Shown: in pieces, positions 1 to 7,048 of the stretch
Position numbering within the stretch: the first letter of the stretch is position 1
Layout: each line of letters opens with the position of its first letter
Source of the DNA: Methylococcaceae bacterium NSM2-1
GTDB lineage: Bacteria > Pseudomonadota > Gammaproteobacteria > Methylococcales > Methylomonadaceae
Length of the DNA: 9,765 nucleotides
Assembly (NCBI GenBank): GCA_002256705.1
Contig: NQJI01000045.1
Location: 1-9,765, forward strand
Direction of reading: 5' to 3'
Program-made: the position numbers and the translations under genes
The notes under the pieces: generated by a model
What the model was told of the DNA's origin: nothing
The model's database searches: none
Seen by the model: only the letters and a program-made list of their open reading frames with translations

Positions 1-691
1 ACAACAGACCAATAATAATAATCTGTAAAATTGCCATGATGTGGCGATCGTAATCGCCGAAAAGAATGGCTGTTGATTTAACGCCTATTTTTAAATCATC
101 CTCTTTATCGACCATGGCATACATGGTGTCATATACCAAAGCCCATAATACAACGGCTAAATACATCACCCACGCCACCGCTGGAATACTGTTAAGCTGT
201 GCGGAGAAGGACATTGGCACAGCAAAACCGAAAGCAATGCCCAGATAAGCTTGCGGCAAATGGGTGTAGCGTTTCATAAAAGGATAGCTGGCGGCCAGAA
301 ATGCAGCGATGAAGGACAGCATAATGGTATAAATATTAAGCATTAATACCAGACCGAAAGAACACAGACATAACACGACAAAAACGATAAGGGCTTCTCC
401 GGGCTTAACCTTGCCTGCGGCAATAGGGCGTTGCCTGGTGCGCTCCACATGGGGATCAAAATCCCTGTCCGCATAATCATTAATCACACAACCGGCGGCG
501 CGCATCAATACTACGCCCAGGCAAATAACGATTAACACAGGTAAATCAGGTCTGCCATCACTGGCCACCCAGAGCGCCCACAAAGCCGGCCACAATAAAA
601 TCAAAATACCGATAGGCCGGTCGAATCGCGCTAATATCCAGTATTGCTTAATTCGCTCCATTACCCGTTCATTAATCATTGTTGTTGCCAT
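1..691 (-). CDS. ubiA: 4-hydroxybenzoate polyprenyltransferase UbiA (3' end cut by window edge)
   Basis: UbiA joins a polyprenyl chain to 4-hydroxybenzoate in the inner membrane, an early committed step of ubiquinone synthesis. I translated the minus strand from ATG at 691-689; 230 residues stay open to the window edge, against about 290 in E. coli, so roughly the last 60 residues are missing. Both family signatures are visible. The first is N71-D72-x2-D75-x3-D79 followed by ERT, which binds the Mg-diphosphate. The second is D188-x2-Y191-A-x2-D195-K-E-D-D. Hydrophobic stretches alternate with short loops as in a polytopic protein. A TAAAGG-like ribosome site at about 700-705 precedes the chosen start; ATG at 679 (Met5) is a weaker alternative. 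Elsewhere ubiA often follows ubiC, but here it is transcribed divergently from an arsC-like gene, and no ubiC lies upstream of it in this window. Identification is secure; the prenyl chain length cannot be read from the sequence. Confidence 0.95.
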   Translation of the reverse strand, partial: MATTMINERVMERIKQYWILARFDRPIGILILLWPALWALWVASDGRPDLPVLIVICLGVVLMRAAGCVINDYADRDFDPHVERTRQRPIAAGKVKPGEALIVFVVLCLCSFGLVLMLNIYTIMLSFIAAFLAASYPFMKRYTHLPQAYLGIAFGFAVPMSFSAQLNSIPAVAWVMYLAVVLWALVYDTMYAMVDKEDDLKIGVKSTAILFGDYDRHIMAILQIIIIGLL

Positions 692-844
692 TATTTTTAC
701 CTTTAATTGGTGAATACTTGGATTCTTTGACGGCTAAAGCCCACTGATTACAAACAGAGTGGTTTTCAAGCGTGAATTTTGATAAAAATGCTATTATAGC
801 TTTTTTATTTTATTGGGGACTTGTGCCCTGTGGGTGCGTGAATC
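692..844. promoter_or_regulatory. Divergent intergenic region ubiA / arsC-like, candidate -10 elements
   Basis: This 153-bp region separates two head-to-head genes and must hold at least one promoter for each. The clearest element is an 11-nt near-palindrome at 790-800, GCTAT-T-ATAGC. It reads as a perfect TATAAT on the minus strand (793-798, for ubiA) and as TATTAT on the plus strand (792-797, for the arsC-like gene). I find no convincing -35 box at 16-18 bp for either direction. The segment 801-814 is a T-rich run. No strong Shine-Dalgarno sequence lies before the ATG at 845. The assignment rests on position and the -10 match only. Confidence 0.35.
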
Positions 845-1727
<883 letters not shown>

Positions 1728-1736
1728 ACCAACTTC

Positions 1737-2084
1737 ATGAATATAAAACCGATTTATTTTTACATTGTCGCATTGACGGGTTATTTCGGGCTGTTTGCAT
1801 TATTAATGCTATGGAATACAGTCCTGGTAACCTCCTCGAAGTTTCCTGTTGCGTTAATGTTATTAATCACCGTTACACCGTTGTTATTGCCCTTGCGCGG
1901 ATTCTTGCACCGCAACCCTAAAAGCTGTGCCTGGATGGCTTATATCAGCCTGATTTATTTTCTGCACGGTTCGGTAGAAGCATACGCTAACACCAACGGG
2001 CGCTTTTACCCATCATTGGAAATCACCCTCAGTTTGATGCTGTTTTTCGGCGCCACACTCTATGTACGCTTTGCAGGAAAATAG
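1737..2084 (+). CDS. DUF2069 small inner-membrane protein
   Basis: A 115-residue protein that looks almost entirely membrane-embedded. Four hydrophobic segments lie at about residues 7-29, 36-54, 64-81 and 93-111. The family-type features are PLRGFLH after the second segment, YFLHGSVEAYAN at the end of the third, and a fourth segment followed by LYVRFAG at the C-terminus. The length fits the DUF2069 family. Its function is not known, and I can add none from the sequence. It begins 9 nt after the broken wrbA and ends 2 nt before hda, so it is almost certainly co-transcribed with hda. As I recall, wrbA-DUF2069-hda-type neighbourhoods occur in other gammaproteobacteria. Confidence 0.85.
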   Translation: MNIKPIYFYIVALTGYFGLFALLMLWNTVLVTSSKFPVALMLLITVTPLLLPLRGFLHRNPKSCAWMAYISLIYFLHGSVEAYANTNGRFYPSLEITLSLMLFFGATLYVRFAGK

Positions 2085-2086
2085 GG

Positions 2087-2800
2087 ATGACCATAACCAG
2101 GCAAGTACCAGTACACTTTGAGTTCAGAGCGAACCAGACTTTTGATGATTTTTTCCCAGGTACTAACCTGGAAATCATTAATCACCTGCAAACAAGTATC
2201 GCGGGTAACGGTGAACGACAGGTTTTTCTCTGGGGCCAGTCCGGACTTGGAAAAAGTCATTTACTACAAGCCTGTTGTCAGCAGGCGCAAAGTTTACAAC
2301 TCAGCTCATTCTATTTTGCTTTGTCATCTTTGGAGTTGCCCGATCCCGAGCTGTTAACAGGACTGGACAAGTTTGATGTCGTTTGTTTCGACAATATTGA
2401 GCACATAGCAGGCAACCAGGCATGGGAACTGGGTTTTTTTAATTTTTTCAATCTTCATCGCGATCAGGGTCACACACTTATTTTATCGGCAGCCTGTCCA
2501 CCCAATGAAATTGCTATTCAATTACCCGATCTTAAAACGCGACTTAATTGGGGGCTGACTTTAAAAATACAGCCTTTATGTGATACCGACAGAATCACTG
2601 CCTTAATTTTCAAAGCCGGACAAATGGGCTTCGAAATATCGCCTCAAGCGGGACGCTTTCTACTGACACATTATGACCGGGATTTGTCTTCCTTATGGGC
2701 TCTACTGACAAAACTGGATCGGGCATCGTTGGCGGCCAAACGCAAATTAACCATTCCATTCCTAAAGCAAATTCTGAACGAAGAAAGCCGTGACCACTAA
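2087..2800 (+). CDS. hda: DnaA regulatory inactivator Hda
   Basis: Hda is a DnaA-like AAA+ protein. Bound to the DNA-loaded beta clamp, it stimulates ATP hydrolysis by DnaA after initiation and so prevents re-firing of oriC. The 237 residues match the family length. Visible parts are an N-terminal clamp-binding-like hexapeptide QVPVHF (residues 6-11), TFDDFFPGTN at 18-27, Walker A GQSGLGKS at 50-57, and a Walker B region ending DNIE at 102-105. They continue with LPDLKTRLNWG with the probable arginine finger Arg152, and the C-terminal LDRASLAAKRKLTIPF lid segment. There is no DnaA domain IV, which separates it from DnaA. AGGAAAATAGGG just before the ATG supplies a ribosome site. The start lies 2 nt after the DUF2069 stop, and the 3' end overlaps the next gene by 11 nt. 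Expression probably depends on the operon promoter upstream of the arsC-like gene. Confidence 0.93.
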   Translation: MTITRQVPVHFEFRANQTFDDFFPGTNLEIINHLQTSIAGNGERQVFLWGQSGLGKSHLLQACCQQAQSLQLSSFYFALSSLELPDPELLTGLDKFDVVCFDNIEHIAGNQAWELGFFNFFNLHRDQGHTLILSAACPPNEIAIQLPDLKTRLNWGLTLKIQPLCDTDRITALIFKAGQMGFEISPQAGRFLLTHYDRDLSSLWALLTKLDRASLAAKRKLTIPFLKQILNEESRDH

Positions 2801-3770
2801 AGTGCTTATTATTGGAACTGGAGCGATTGGCGGGTTTTATGGTTCATTGCTCGCAAAAGCAGGCGCAGATGTAGCTGTCGTCTGTCGCTCTGATTATGAA
2901 CCTGTCAAACAACATGGCTTTATCATCGATAGTCATATGCTGGGAACCTGGACATTTACGCCGTCACAAGTTCTGAGCAATGCTGCCGACTATAAAGGTA
3001 CTGCGGATTACGTTTTACTCTGCACCAAGGTCATTCCTTCAGTGGATCGGGTTGCGTTGGTACGCCCTGCTGTTTCTGCCGATACAGCAGTTGTATTCAT
3101 CCAGAATGGCGTGGAAATCGAGCAGGAAATGCTGTCGGCTTTCCCCGATAATGAAATCATCAGCGGCCTCGCATTTATTTGCTGCAATCGTGTAAAACCG
3201 GGTGAAATACTGCATCTGGCTTATGGCCGGCTGGCTTTGGGCAATTTACCTGACGCTGTCAGTCATAAAACCAGGCGGCTTTGTGAATTATTCAGACAAT
3301 CCGGCATTGACTGCATTGCATCGGAGAATATTGCGACCGAACGGTGGAAGAAATGCGTGTGGAACGCACCCTTTAATCCCTTATCGGTTTTATCGGGAGG
3401 ATTGCCGACTTTGGACATCCTGCAATCCCAGGAAGCCTTTGTACGCAGCATTATGCAGGAAATTTATAATATTGCCGAAGCCGTGGGACACCGGCTGCCT
3501 GACACTATAGTTGATGTTAATATAGAAAACACTTATAGCATGCCGCCTTACAAAACCAGTATGCTACTGGATTATGAAAACGGTCACCCGATGGAAACAG
3601 AAGCCATATTAGGTAATGCCGTACGCACCGCTAAACGGTTAGGGATAGCAAGCCCCCTTTTAGATTCGGTTTATGCACTAATGAAACTCAGGGAATTGAA
3701 GCTAGCAGAGCTTCATAAAAAATATAATCCGCTGTATAGGGAACCCGTTTCTCAGCACCCAGATGATTAG
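2790..3770 (+). CDS. panE: Ketopantoate reductase family protein (2-dehydropantoate 2-reductase)
   Basis: A member of the family that reduces 2-dehydropantoate to pantoate with NADPH for pantothenate and CoA synthesis. The Rossmann loop GTGAIGGFYG is at residues 9-18 and an NG pair at Asn106-Gly107. The segment W186-x-K188-x3-N192-x3-N196-P-L carries the catalytic Lys188. Ser257 (KTSMLLD) and Glu271 (ETEAI) match Ser244 and Glu256 of E. coli PanE. All key residues are therefore present. At 326 residues it is longer than E. coli PanE (303), the excess being mainly a C-terminal tail. The start is GTG at 2790, inside the 3' end of hda (11-nt overlap), which suggests translational coupling; GAAGAAAG lies just upstream. 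The last 27 codons overlap the opposing DUF3455 gene. The substrate is inferred, since other 2-oxoacid reductases share this fold; the family is certain. Confidence 0.85.
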   Translation: MTTKVLIIGTGAIGGFYGSLLAKAGADVAVVCRSDYEPVKQHGFIIDSHMLGTWTFTPSQVLSNAADYKGTADYVLLCTKVIPSVDRVALVRPAVSADTAVVFIQNGVEIEQEMLSAFPDNEIISGLAFICCNRVKPGEILHLAYGRLALGNLPDAVSHKTRRLCELFRQSGIDCIASENIATERWKKCVWNAPFNPLSVLSGGLPTLDILQSQEAFVRSIMQEIYNIAEAVGHRLPDTIVDVNIENTYSMPPYKTSMLLDYENGHPMETEAILGNAVRTAKRLGIASPLLDSVYALMKLRELKLAELHKKYNPLYREPVSQHPDD

Positions 3771-4206
3771 AGTCACATCCCGACAGAGGCTTCAGACCGC
3801 CGTGAGTATTAATCCGGTTAATAAAACTCACTTCCGAAAATAAACCTTTGCCCTTATGTGCGATTACCTTGACCAGCAACCAGGAAATTGATGAATCCGG
3901 GTCAATATCAATTTTACTGATTACTTGTCCGACTACGCGACTACCCTCTTTATATTCCCATACAGGACCGGAATAGTGATTCCCGACAATACGGCCCTGC
4001 GCATCGAACAATTTGGCGTCAGGTGCCTGCAGTTGCCATGAATAGACACCGCTATTGAGTGAACATTGATAAATCTGATCGCCTTTCGCATGAACAGACA
4101 AAATAGGGCTATGGCCGGCCGGTACTTTAATCGCATCAGGTATCGAGACTTCGGAGCAAACCATTGTCGGTAACAACACCCACAAATGCAGCAGTTTTTT
4201 ATACAT
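3688..4206 (-). CDS. Secreted DUF3455 domain protein
   Basis: A 172-residue protein with an N-terminal signal peptide: MYKK, a hydrophobic core to about residue 16, and probable cleavage near VCS-EV. The rest fits DUF3455, with PDAIKVPAGH, GDQIYQC, a PDAKLFD/GPVWE segment, SWLLVK, and the C-terminal GCD...GAEKRVPYTADYIFYEA. Cys48 and Cys144 are the two mature-region cysteines and could form a disulfide in the periplasm. The function is unknown. I chose ATG at 4206 because GAGG lies 7 nt upstream; a GTG at 4209 is in frame. The gene lies downstream of sodB on the same strand but beyond the sodB terminator, and I see no good promoter of its own. Its conserved C-terminus is encoded antisense to the end of panE (83 bp shared). 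Confidence 0.85.
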   Translation of the reverse strand: MYKKLLHLWVLLPTMVCSEVSIPDAIKVPAGHSPILSVHAKGDQIYQCSLNSGVYSWQLQAPDAKLFDAQGRIVGNHYSGPVWEYKEGSRVVGQVISKIDIDPDSSISWLLVKVIAHKGKGLFSEVSFINRINTHGGLKPLSGCDSNHLGAEKRVPYTADYIFYEALLASIP

Positions 4207-4240
4207 CACAACACCTCATTTTCCATAGCGTGTAATCGCC

Positions 4241-4278
4241 AAAAAAAAAACCTTCTGCATCAGAAGATACAGAAGGTT
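4241..4278 (-). terminator. Intrinsic terminator of sodB
   Basis: Read on the minus strand, AACCTTCTG (4278-4270) pairs with CAGAAGGTT (4257-4249) over 9 bp with a 12-nt loop. The run of ten A on the plus strand (4241-4250) gives ten U, the first two of them in the stem. It begins 12 nt beyond the sodB stop. Within the loop a second CTTCTG (4266-4261) can pair with the same right arm, leaving a 3-nt loop, so two mutually exclusive hairpins end at the same U tract. Confidence 0.85.
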
Positions 4279-4290
4279 CATCCAATTGAA

Positions 4291-4875
4291 TTAAGCCGAA
4301 AAATTAGCCTCGGCAAAATCCCAGTTCACCAAAGCCCAAAACGCTTCCAGATAGGCTGGACGGGCATTACGGTAATCAATGTAGTACGCATGTTCCCAGA
4401 CATCACAGGTCAACAAGGGTATTTGTCCTGTAGTTAATGGACAACCGGCATTACTGGTGCTTACCAACGCCAAACTGCCATCAGCATTTTTTACCAGCCA
4501 GGCCCAGCCTGAGCCAAAAGTTGTTACAGCACATTTGGTAAATTCTTCCTTAAATTTTGCAAAAGAGCCAAAAGTGGTATTGATTGCATCTGCCAATGCG
4601 CCAGTCGGTTCACCGCCGCCATTTGGAGTCAGGCTTTTCCAATAAAAGGTGTGATTCCAGACTTGCGCCGCATTATTGAAAATAGGGCCTGATGATGACT
4701 TAACGATAATTTCTTCCAGAGTCAAGCCCTCAAATTCAGTGCCTGGAATGAGATTATTCAGATTTGTCACATAAGTTTGGTGATGCTTACCATAATGATA
4801 TTCTAAAGTTTCTTCTGAAATATGGGGCACCAATCTGTGTTTAGCATAAGGTAAAGCAGGAAGTTCGAAAGCCAT
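4291..4875 (-). CDS. sodB: Superoxide dismutase, iron type
   Basis: A cytoplasmic enzyme that converts superoxide to oxygen and hydrogen peroxide. The 194 residues are complete and very close to E. coli SodB. Metal ligands are His27, His75 ([11 protein letters not shown]), Asp158 and His162 ([16 protein letters not shown]). Gln71 in AAQVWNH is the position that in Fe enzymes holds the second-sphere glutamine, whereas Mn enzymes carry Gly there; the downstream STSNAG segment is also Fe-like. Iron is therefore the likely metal, though cambialistic activity cannot be excluded. There is no signal peptide. AGGAT lies 7 nt before the ATG. A promoter is visible upstream and a strong terminator downstream, so it can be a single-gene transcript. 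It is divergent from a gene for an iron-sulfur protein. I could not find a convincing Fur box. Confidence 0.97.
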   Translation of the reverse strand: MAFELPALPYAKHRLVPHISEETLEYHYGKHHQTYVTNLNNLIPGTEFEGLTLEEIIVKSSSGPIFNNAAQVWNHTFYWKSLTPNGGGEPTGALADAINTTFGSFAKFKEEFTKCAVTTFGSGWAWLVKNADGSLALVSTSNAGCPLTTGQIPLLTCDVWEHAYYIDYRNARPAYLEAFWALVNWDFAEANFSA

Positions 4876-4922
4876 TTGAGTATCCTATAAAAGGTTAAAA
4901 AGAGTTGATGAAACCACTGGCA

Positions 4923-4950
4923 ATCATAAGTAAAAAACCCAGTAATTCAA
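4923..4950 (-). promoter_or_regulatory. Candidate sigma70 promoter of sodB
   Basis: On the minus strand TTGAAT (4950-4945) and TATGAT (4928-4923) are separated by 16 bp. Transcription would start near 4915, leaving a leader of about 40 nt before the sodB ATG at 4875. It is the best -35/-10 pair in the intergenic region for this direction. Confidence 0.5.
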
Positions 4951-5092
4951 TAAACTATTACTTTAGCATTGCTAGCCAATTAAATAAAGCGGGACTTTTT
5001 GTCATTCGATTAAGCCGAAATCACCAACAGTTTAAAATATCAACACTGCCATGTCTATTGTCTGCATTATCATGGCAACATAAAAGTTACTT

Positions 5093-5114
5093 TATAATCC
5101 CTTTTTTACGTAAA
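5093..5114 (+). promoter_or_regulatory. Candidate -10 box with adjoining palindrome upstream of the CDGSH gene
   Basis: A perfect TATAAT stands at 5093-5098, 34 nt upstream of the CDGSH start. Seven bases downstream, about where transcription would begin, lies the perfect 10-bp palindrome TTTACGTAAA (5105-5114). No good -35 hexamer is present at 16-18 bp, which would suit an activator-dependent promoter. The palindrome could be an operator, but that is inferred from position and symmetry only. The rest of the 256-bp gap 4876-5131 holds the sodB promoter and no gene I can support. Confidence 0.4.
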
Positions 5115-5131
5115 CTTATATCCTACATATC

Positions 5132-5371
5132 ATGGTAACTAAAACTAACTCTCCACTGCCTGTAGAAGTTGAAGCAGGAACAAAATATTCCTGGTGCAGT
5201 TGCGGCTTCAGCAAAACGATGCCTTTGTGCGATCATTCACATAGAGAACTTTCAGATAAAAAATCCGTTAAATTTATCGCAGAAGAAACCAGGACATTGT
5301 ATTTATGTGGTTGCTCGGGAACACAAACGCCGCCTTACTGCGATGGCAGCAACAACTGCAAGGAAAGCTGA
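5132..5371 (+). CDS. CDGSH iron-sulfur domain protein with two motifs
   Basis: A 79-residue protein with two CDGSH-type [2Fe-2S] motifs (C-x-C ... P-x-C-D-x2-H). The first is WCSCGFSKTMPLCDHSH, with ligands Cys22, Cys24, Cys33 and His37. The second has Cys59, Cys61 and Cys70 in LCGCSG...PPYCDGSN, but Asn74 (codon AAC, 5351-5353) where the fourth ligand histidine is expected. Small double-motif bacterial members are soluble single-chain proteins thought to act in electron transfer or cluster handling; the exact role here is unknown. There is no signal peptide or membrane segment. The ATG at 5132 has no clear Shine-Dalgarno sequence. The stop codon shares one base with the next gene's ATG (TGATG), so the two products are probably made together. 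The gene is divergent from sodB, which is compatible with an oxidative-stress link, but that is only context. Confidence 0.88.
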   Translation: MVTKTNSPLPVEVEAGTKYSWCSCGFSKTMPLCDHSHRELSDKKSVKFIAEETRTLYLCGCSGTQTPPYCDGSNNCKES

Positions 5372-5847
5372 TGGCTATAGAAATTGAACATAAATTTTTA
5401 CTTGCTAATAATGATTGGCGCGATCATATAACCCGCTCAGTCAAATACCGGCAAGGTTATTTAAGCTCTCAAGCGACCAGTTCCATCAGAGTCAGAATCA
5501 GCGATGATCACGCATGGCTAAATATAAAAAGCGCAACTATTGGCACTCACAGGCATGAATATGAATATGAAATTCCACTTCCGGACGCAAACGAAATCAT
5601 CAATATTCTGTGCAAAAAACCAATAATAGAAAAAACCCGCCATTTTGTTACTCACGATGGTAATACATGGGAGATAGATGAGTTTGATGGTGACAATCGA
5701 GGATTAATTATTGCTGAAATTGAATTATCCGAGATAGGTAAAACCTTTTCGAAACCGCACTGGCTAGGCGAAGAAGTTACCGACGATTTGCGTTATTACA
5801 ATAACAACCTTGCTATCCATCCTTACTCGGAGTGGCGCGAAAACTGA
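5371..5847 (+). CDS. CYTH-domain protein, triphosphate tunnel metalloenzyme
   Basis: A 158-residue single-domain CYTH/TTM protein. The diagnostic ExExK motif is Glu4-Glu6-Lys8 in MAIEIEHKFLL. The tunnel residues follow in the usual order: SSIRVRI with Arg40 and Arg42, Lys53 in LNIK, the acidic strand EYEYEIP (63-68), Lys88 and Arg90 in IEKTRH, IDEFDG at 102-107, AEIEL with Glu116 and Glu118, and DDLRYYNNNLA near the C-terminus. Proteins of this size and layout, such as those of Nitrosomonas and Clostridium, hydrolyse inorganic triphosphate or other triphosphates with Mg or Mn. Adenylate cyclase of the CyaB class shares the fold, but the short form favours triphosphatase. The start at 5371 follows AAGGA and overlaps the upstream stop by one base; extending further upstream would run through the CDGSH gene in another frame. 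The substrate is not determinable from the sequence. Confidence 0.88.
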   Translation: MAIEIEHKFLLANNDWRDHITRSVKYRQGYLSSQATSSIRVRISDDHAWLNIKSATIGTHRHEYEYEIPLPDANEIINILCKKPIIEKTRHFVTHDGNTWEIDEFDGDNRGLIIAEIELSEIGKTFSKPHWLGEEVTDDLRYYNNNLAIHPYSEWREN

Positions 5848-5872
5848 ATATTTCATAGATCTATTGAAATGA

Positions 5873-5898
5873 ACGGCAATTTGATCTATATTTGCCGT
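5873..5898 (+). repeat. Inverted repeat immediately before the TPR-protein start codon
   Basis: ACGGCAA (5873-5879) and TTGCCGT (5892-5898) are exact 7-bp inverted repeats separated by 12 nt. The right arm ends on the base before ATG 5899. It replaces the position where a Shine-Dalgarno sequence would lie. It could be an RNA hairpin affecting initiation or a DNA operator. A 10-bp palindrome, ATAGATCTAT, lies just upstream at 5855-5864. Confidence 0.5.
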
Positions 5899-6585
5899 AT
5901 GAAAAAAACAACTTTTGTTGCGTTATTACTACTATCATCTCAATGTTTTGCCGGGAACCTAAATGACTCCCTCCAAAGCATTGAATCTGAGTGGGCGTCC
6001 ATTTATTACAACACGCCCGAGCATAAGCGGGGTACTGGATATTGCCGATTGCTGGAAAGGATTATTAATCTTTCCAGGCAATATCCAAAACACGCGGAAC
6101 CTATCATTTGGGAGGCCATTGTCAAGGCAACTAATGCCGACCACCAAAATGCCGTTTCCGCACTTGAAGCCATTCATGATGCTCGTGATTTATTGCTCAA
6201 GGCTATCGAGATTAATCCGCATGCACTAAGTGGTTCAGCCTATGTTACTTTGGGCACACTCTATTTCATGACACCCAAGTGGCCAATCGGATTTGGCGAT
6301 GAAACAACTGCCGAAAAAATGTTACAAACGGCTTTAAACATCAATCCTGATGGTATTGATAGCAATTATTTCTATGGTTACTATCTATTATCCAACAATA
6401 GATTCAATGAAGCTGAAAAATATTTTAAACGTGCAATAGCTGCTCCTGCCCGTGCAGAACAACTATTTGCCGACAACAAACTTAAAGAAGATGCAAAGCA
6501 TGCTCTAAAAAACACCAAAGAACGAAAAATTAGTACCTCTAAGGGTCTATTTGCCTCTTTATTTAATTCAGAAAGCGTAAAATAA
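5899..6585 (+). CDS. Secreted TatT-like tetratricopeptide repeat protein
   Basis: A 228-residue protein with a clean signal peptide: MKK, a hydrophobic core, and probable cleavage after CFA at residue 18. The mature part is helical. About residues 85-107 (AIHDARDLLLKAIEINPHA) and 136-180 read as TPR-like helix pairs, with the repeat phrases KAIEINP, TALNINP and KYFKRAI. The segment TLGTLYFMTPKWPIGFGDE...NPDGIDSNYFYGYYLL is typical of proteins annotated as TRAP-transporter TatT component or TPR proteins. No TRAP transporter genes are visible here, so I would not assign that role. I chose ATG 5899 over the in-frame ATG 5869 because only the former puts Lys-Lys directly before the hydrophobic core; neither has a good ribosome site. 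It lies 51 nt after the CYTH gene and may be co-transcribed with it. The C-terminal 40 residues are lysine-rich. Confidence 0.75.
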   Translation: MKKTTFVALLLLSSQCFAGNLNDSLQSIESEWASIYYNTPEHKRGTGYCRLLERIINLSRQYPKHAEPIIWEAIVKATNADHQNAVSALEAIHDARDLLLKAIEINPHALSGSAYVTLGTLYFMTPKWPIGFGDETTAEKMLQTALNINPDGIDSNYFYGYYLLSNNRFNEAEKYFKRAIAAPARAEQLFADNKLKEDAKHALKNTKERKISTSKGLFASLFNSESVK

Positions 6586-6645
6586 ACTTAAAGCTTTTCT
6601 GGTTTACTTATTTCTTCATAATAGGTAATTAATGATGACTTAGTG

Positions 6646-6674
6646 TTCTATCAGTTATTCCTTTCTGCTAATAT
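6646..6674 (+). promoter_or_regulatory. Candidate promoter of fdxA (extended -10)
   Basis: TGCTAATAT at 6666-6674 matches the extended -10 form TG-n-TATAAT in all but one or two bases. A poor -35-like TTCTAT stands 17 bp upstream at 6646-6651. Transcription would start near 6681, giving a leader of about 44 nt. The rest of the 139-bp gap 6586-6724 shows no GC-rich terminator for the upstream TPR gene, so some read-through into fdxA is possible. Confidence 0.45.
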
Positions 6675-6724
6675 AGCACCCTGAATTCGTATATATTTCC
6701 CTTAAACCTTTCCTGGTAATAATT

Positions 6725-7048
6725 ATGACTTTTGTAGTCACTGAAAACTGTATTAAATGTAAATTTACTGACTGTGTCGATGTATGTCCTGTCGATTGCT
6801 TTCATGAAGGACCTAACTTTTTAGTTATTGACCCAGATGAGTGTATTGATTGCACATTGTGTGAGCCTGAATGTCCGGCCAATGCCATTTTTGCTGAAGA
6901 TGAATTGCCTGAAGAACAAGAAATATTTATCAAATTAAATGCTGAGTTAGCCAAGCAGTGGCCAACTATAACTGAGGTAAAATCTCCGTTACCGGATGCT
7001 GATGAATGGAATGGAAAACCAGATAAAATGAAGCTACTGGAGAAATAA
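6725..7048 (+). CDS. fdxA: Ferredoxin FdxA, 7Fe-8S type
   Basis: A 107-residue ferredoxin carrying one [3Fe-4S] and one [4Fe-4S] cluster, very close in sequence and length to Azotobacter vinelandii ferredoxin I. By that comparison Cys9, Cys17 and Cys50 hold the 3Fe cluster and Cys21, Cys40, Cys43 and Cys46 hold the 4Fe cluster; Cys12 and Cys25 are the free cysteines. Both cysteine-rich segments ([18 protein letters not shown] and [13 protein letters not shown]) are intact. The C-terminal third, up to PDKMKLLEK, is the long acidic tail typical of this class, which separates it from short 2[4Fe-4S] ferredoxins. It is a cytoplasmic low-potential electron carrier; in Azotobacter it is also linked to regulation of an NADPH-ferredoxin reductase, which cannot be assumed here. 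The ribosome site is weak (TGG 8-10 nt upstream). It is monocistronic by context, with its own promoter and a terminator shared with the convergent alpha operon. Confidence 0.96.
   Translation: MTFVVTENCIKCKFTDCVDVCPVDCFHEGPNFLVIDPDECIDCTLCEPECPANAIFAEDELPEEQEIFIKLNAELAKQWPTITEVKSPLPDADEWNGKPDKMKLLEK

Noticed and set aside
4147..4206. Lipoprotein signal in the DUF3455 protein
   Set aside because: The residues before the cysteine are TMV, which lacks the small residue needed at -1 of a lipobox; an ordinary signal peptide fits better.
4876..5131. Fur box in the sodB/CDGSH control region
   Set aside because: I looked for the GATAATGATAATCATTATC type of repeat; only scattered AT-rich partial matches occur.
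4905..5138. Open frame of 77 codons on the plus strand between sodB and the CDGSH gene
   Set aside because: It starts with TTG, runs through the sodB promoter and the CDGSH promoter, and has no recognisable domain; chance in AT-rich intergenic DNA is more likely.
5869..5898. Upstream ATG 5869 as start of the TPR protein
   Set aside because: It would place ten extra residues, including Cys and Arg, before a normal signal peptide; ATG 5899 gives the typical Met-Lys-Lys start.
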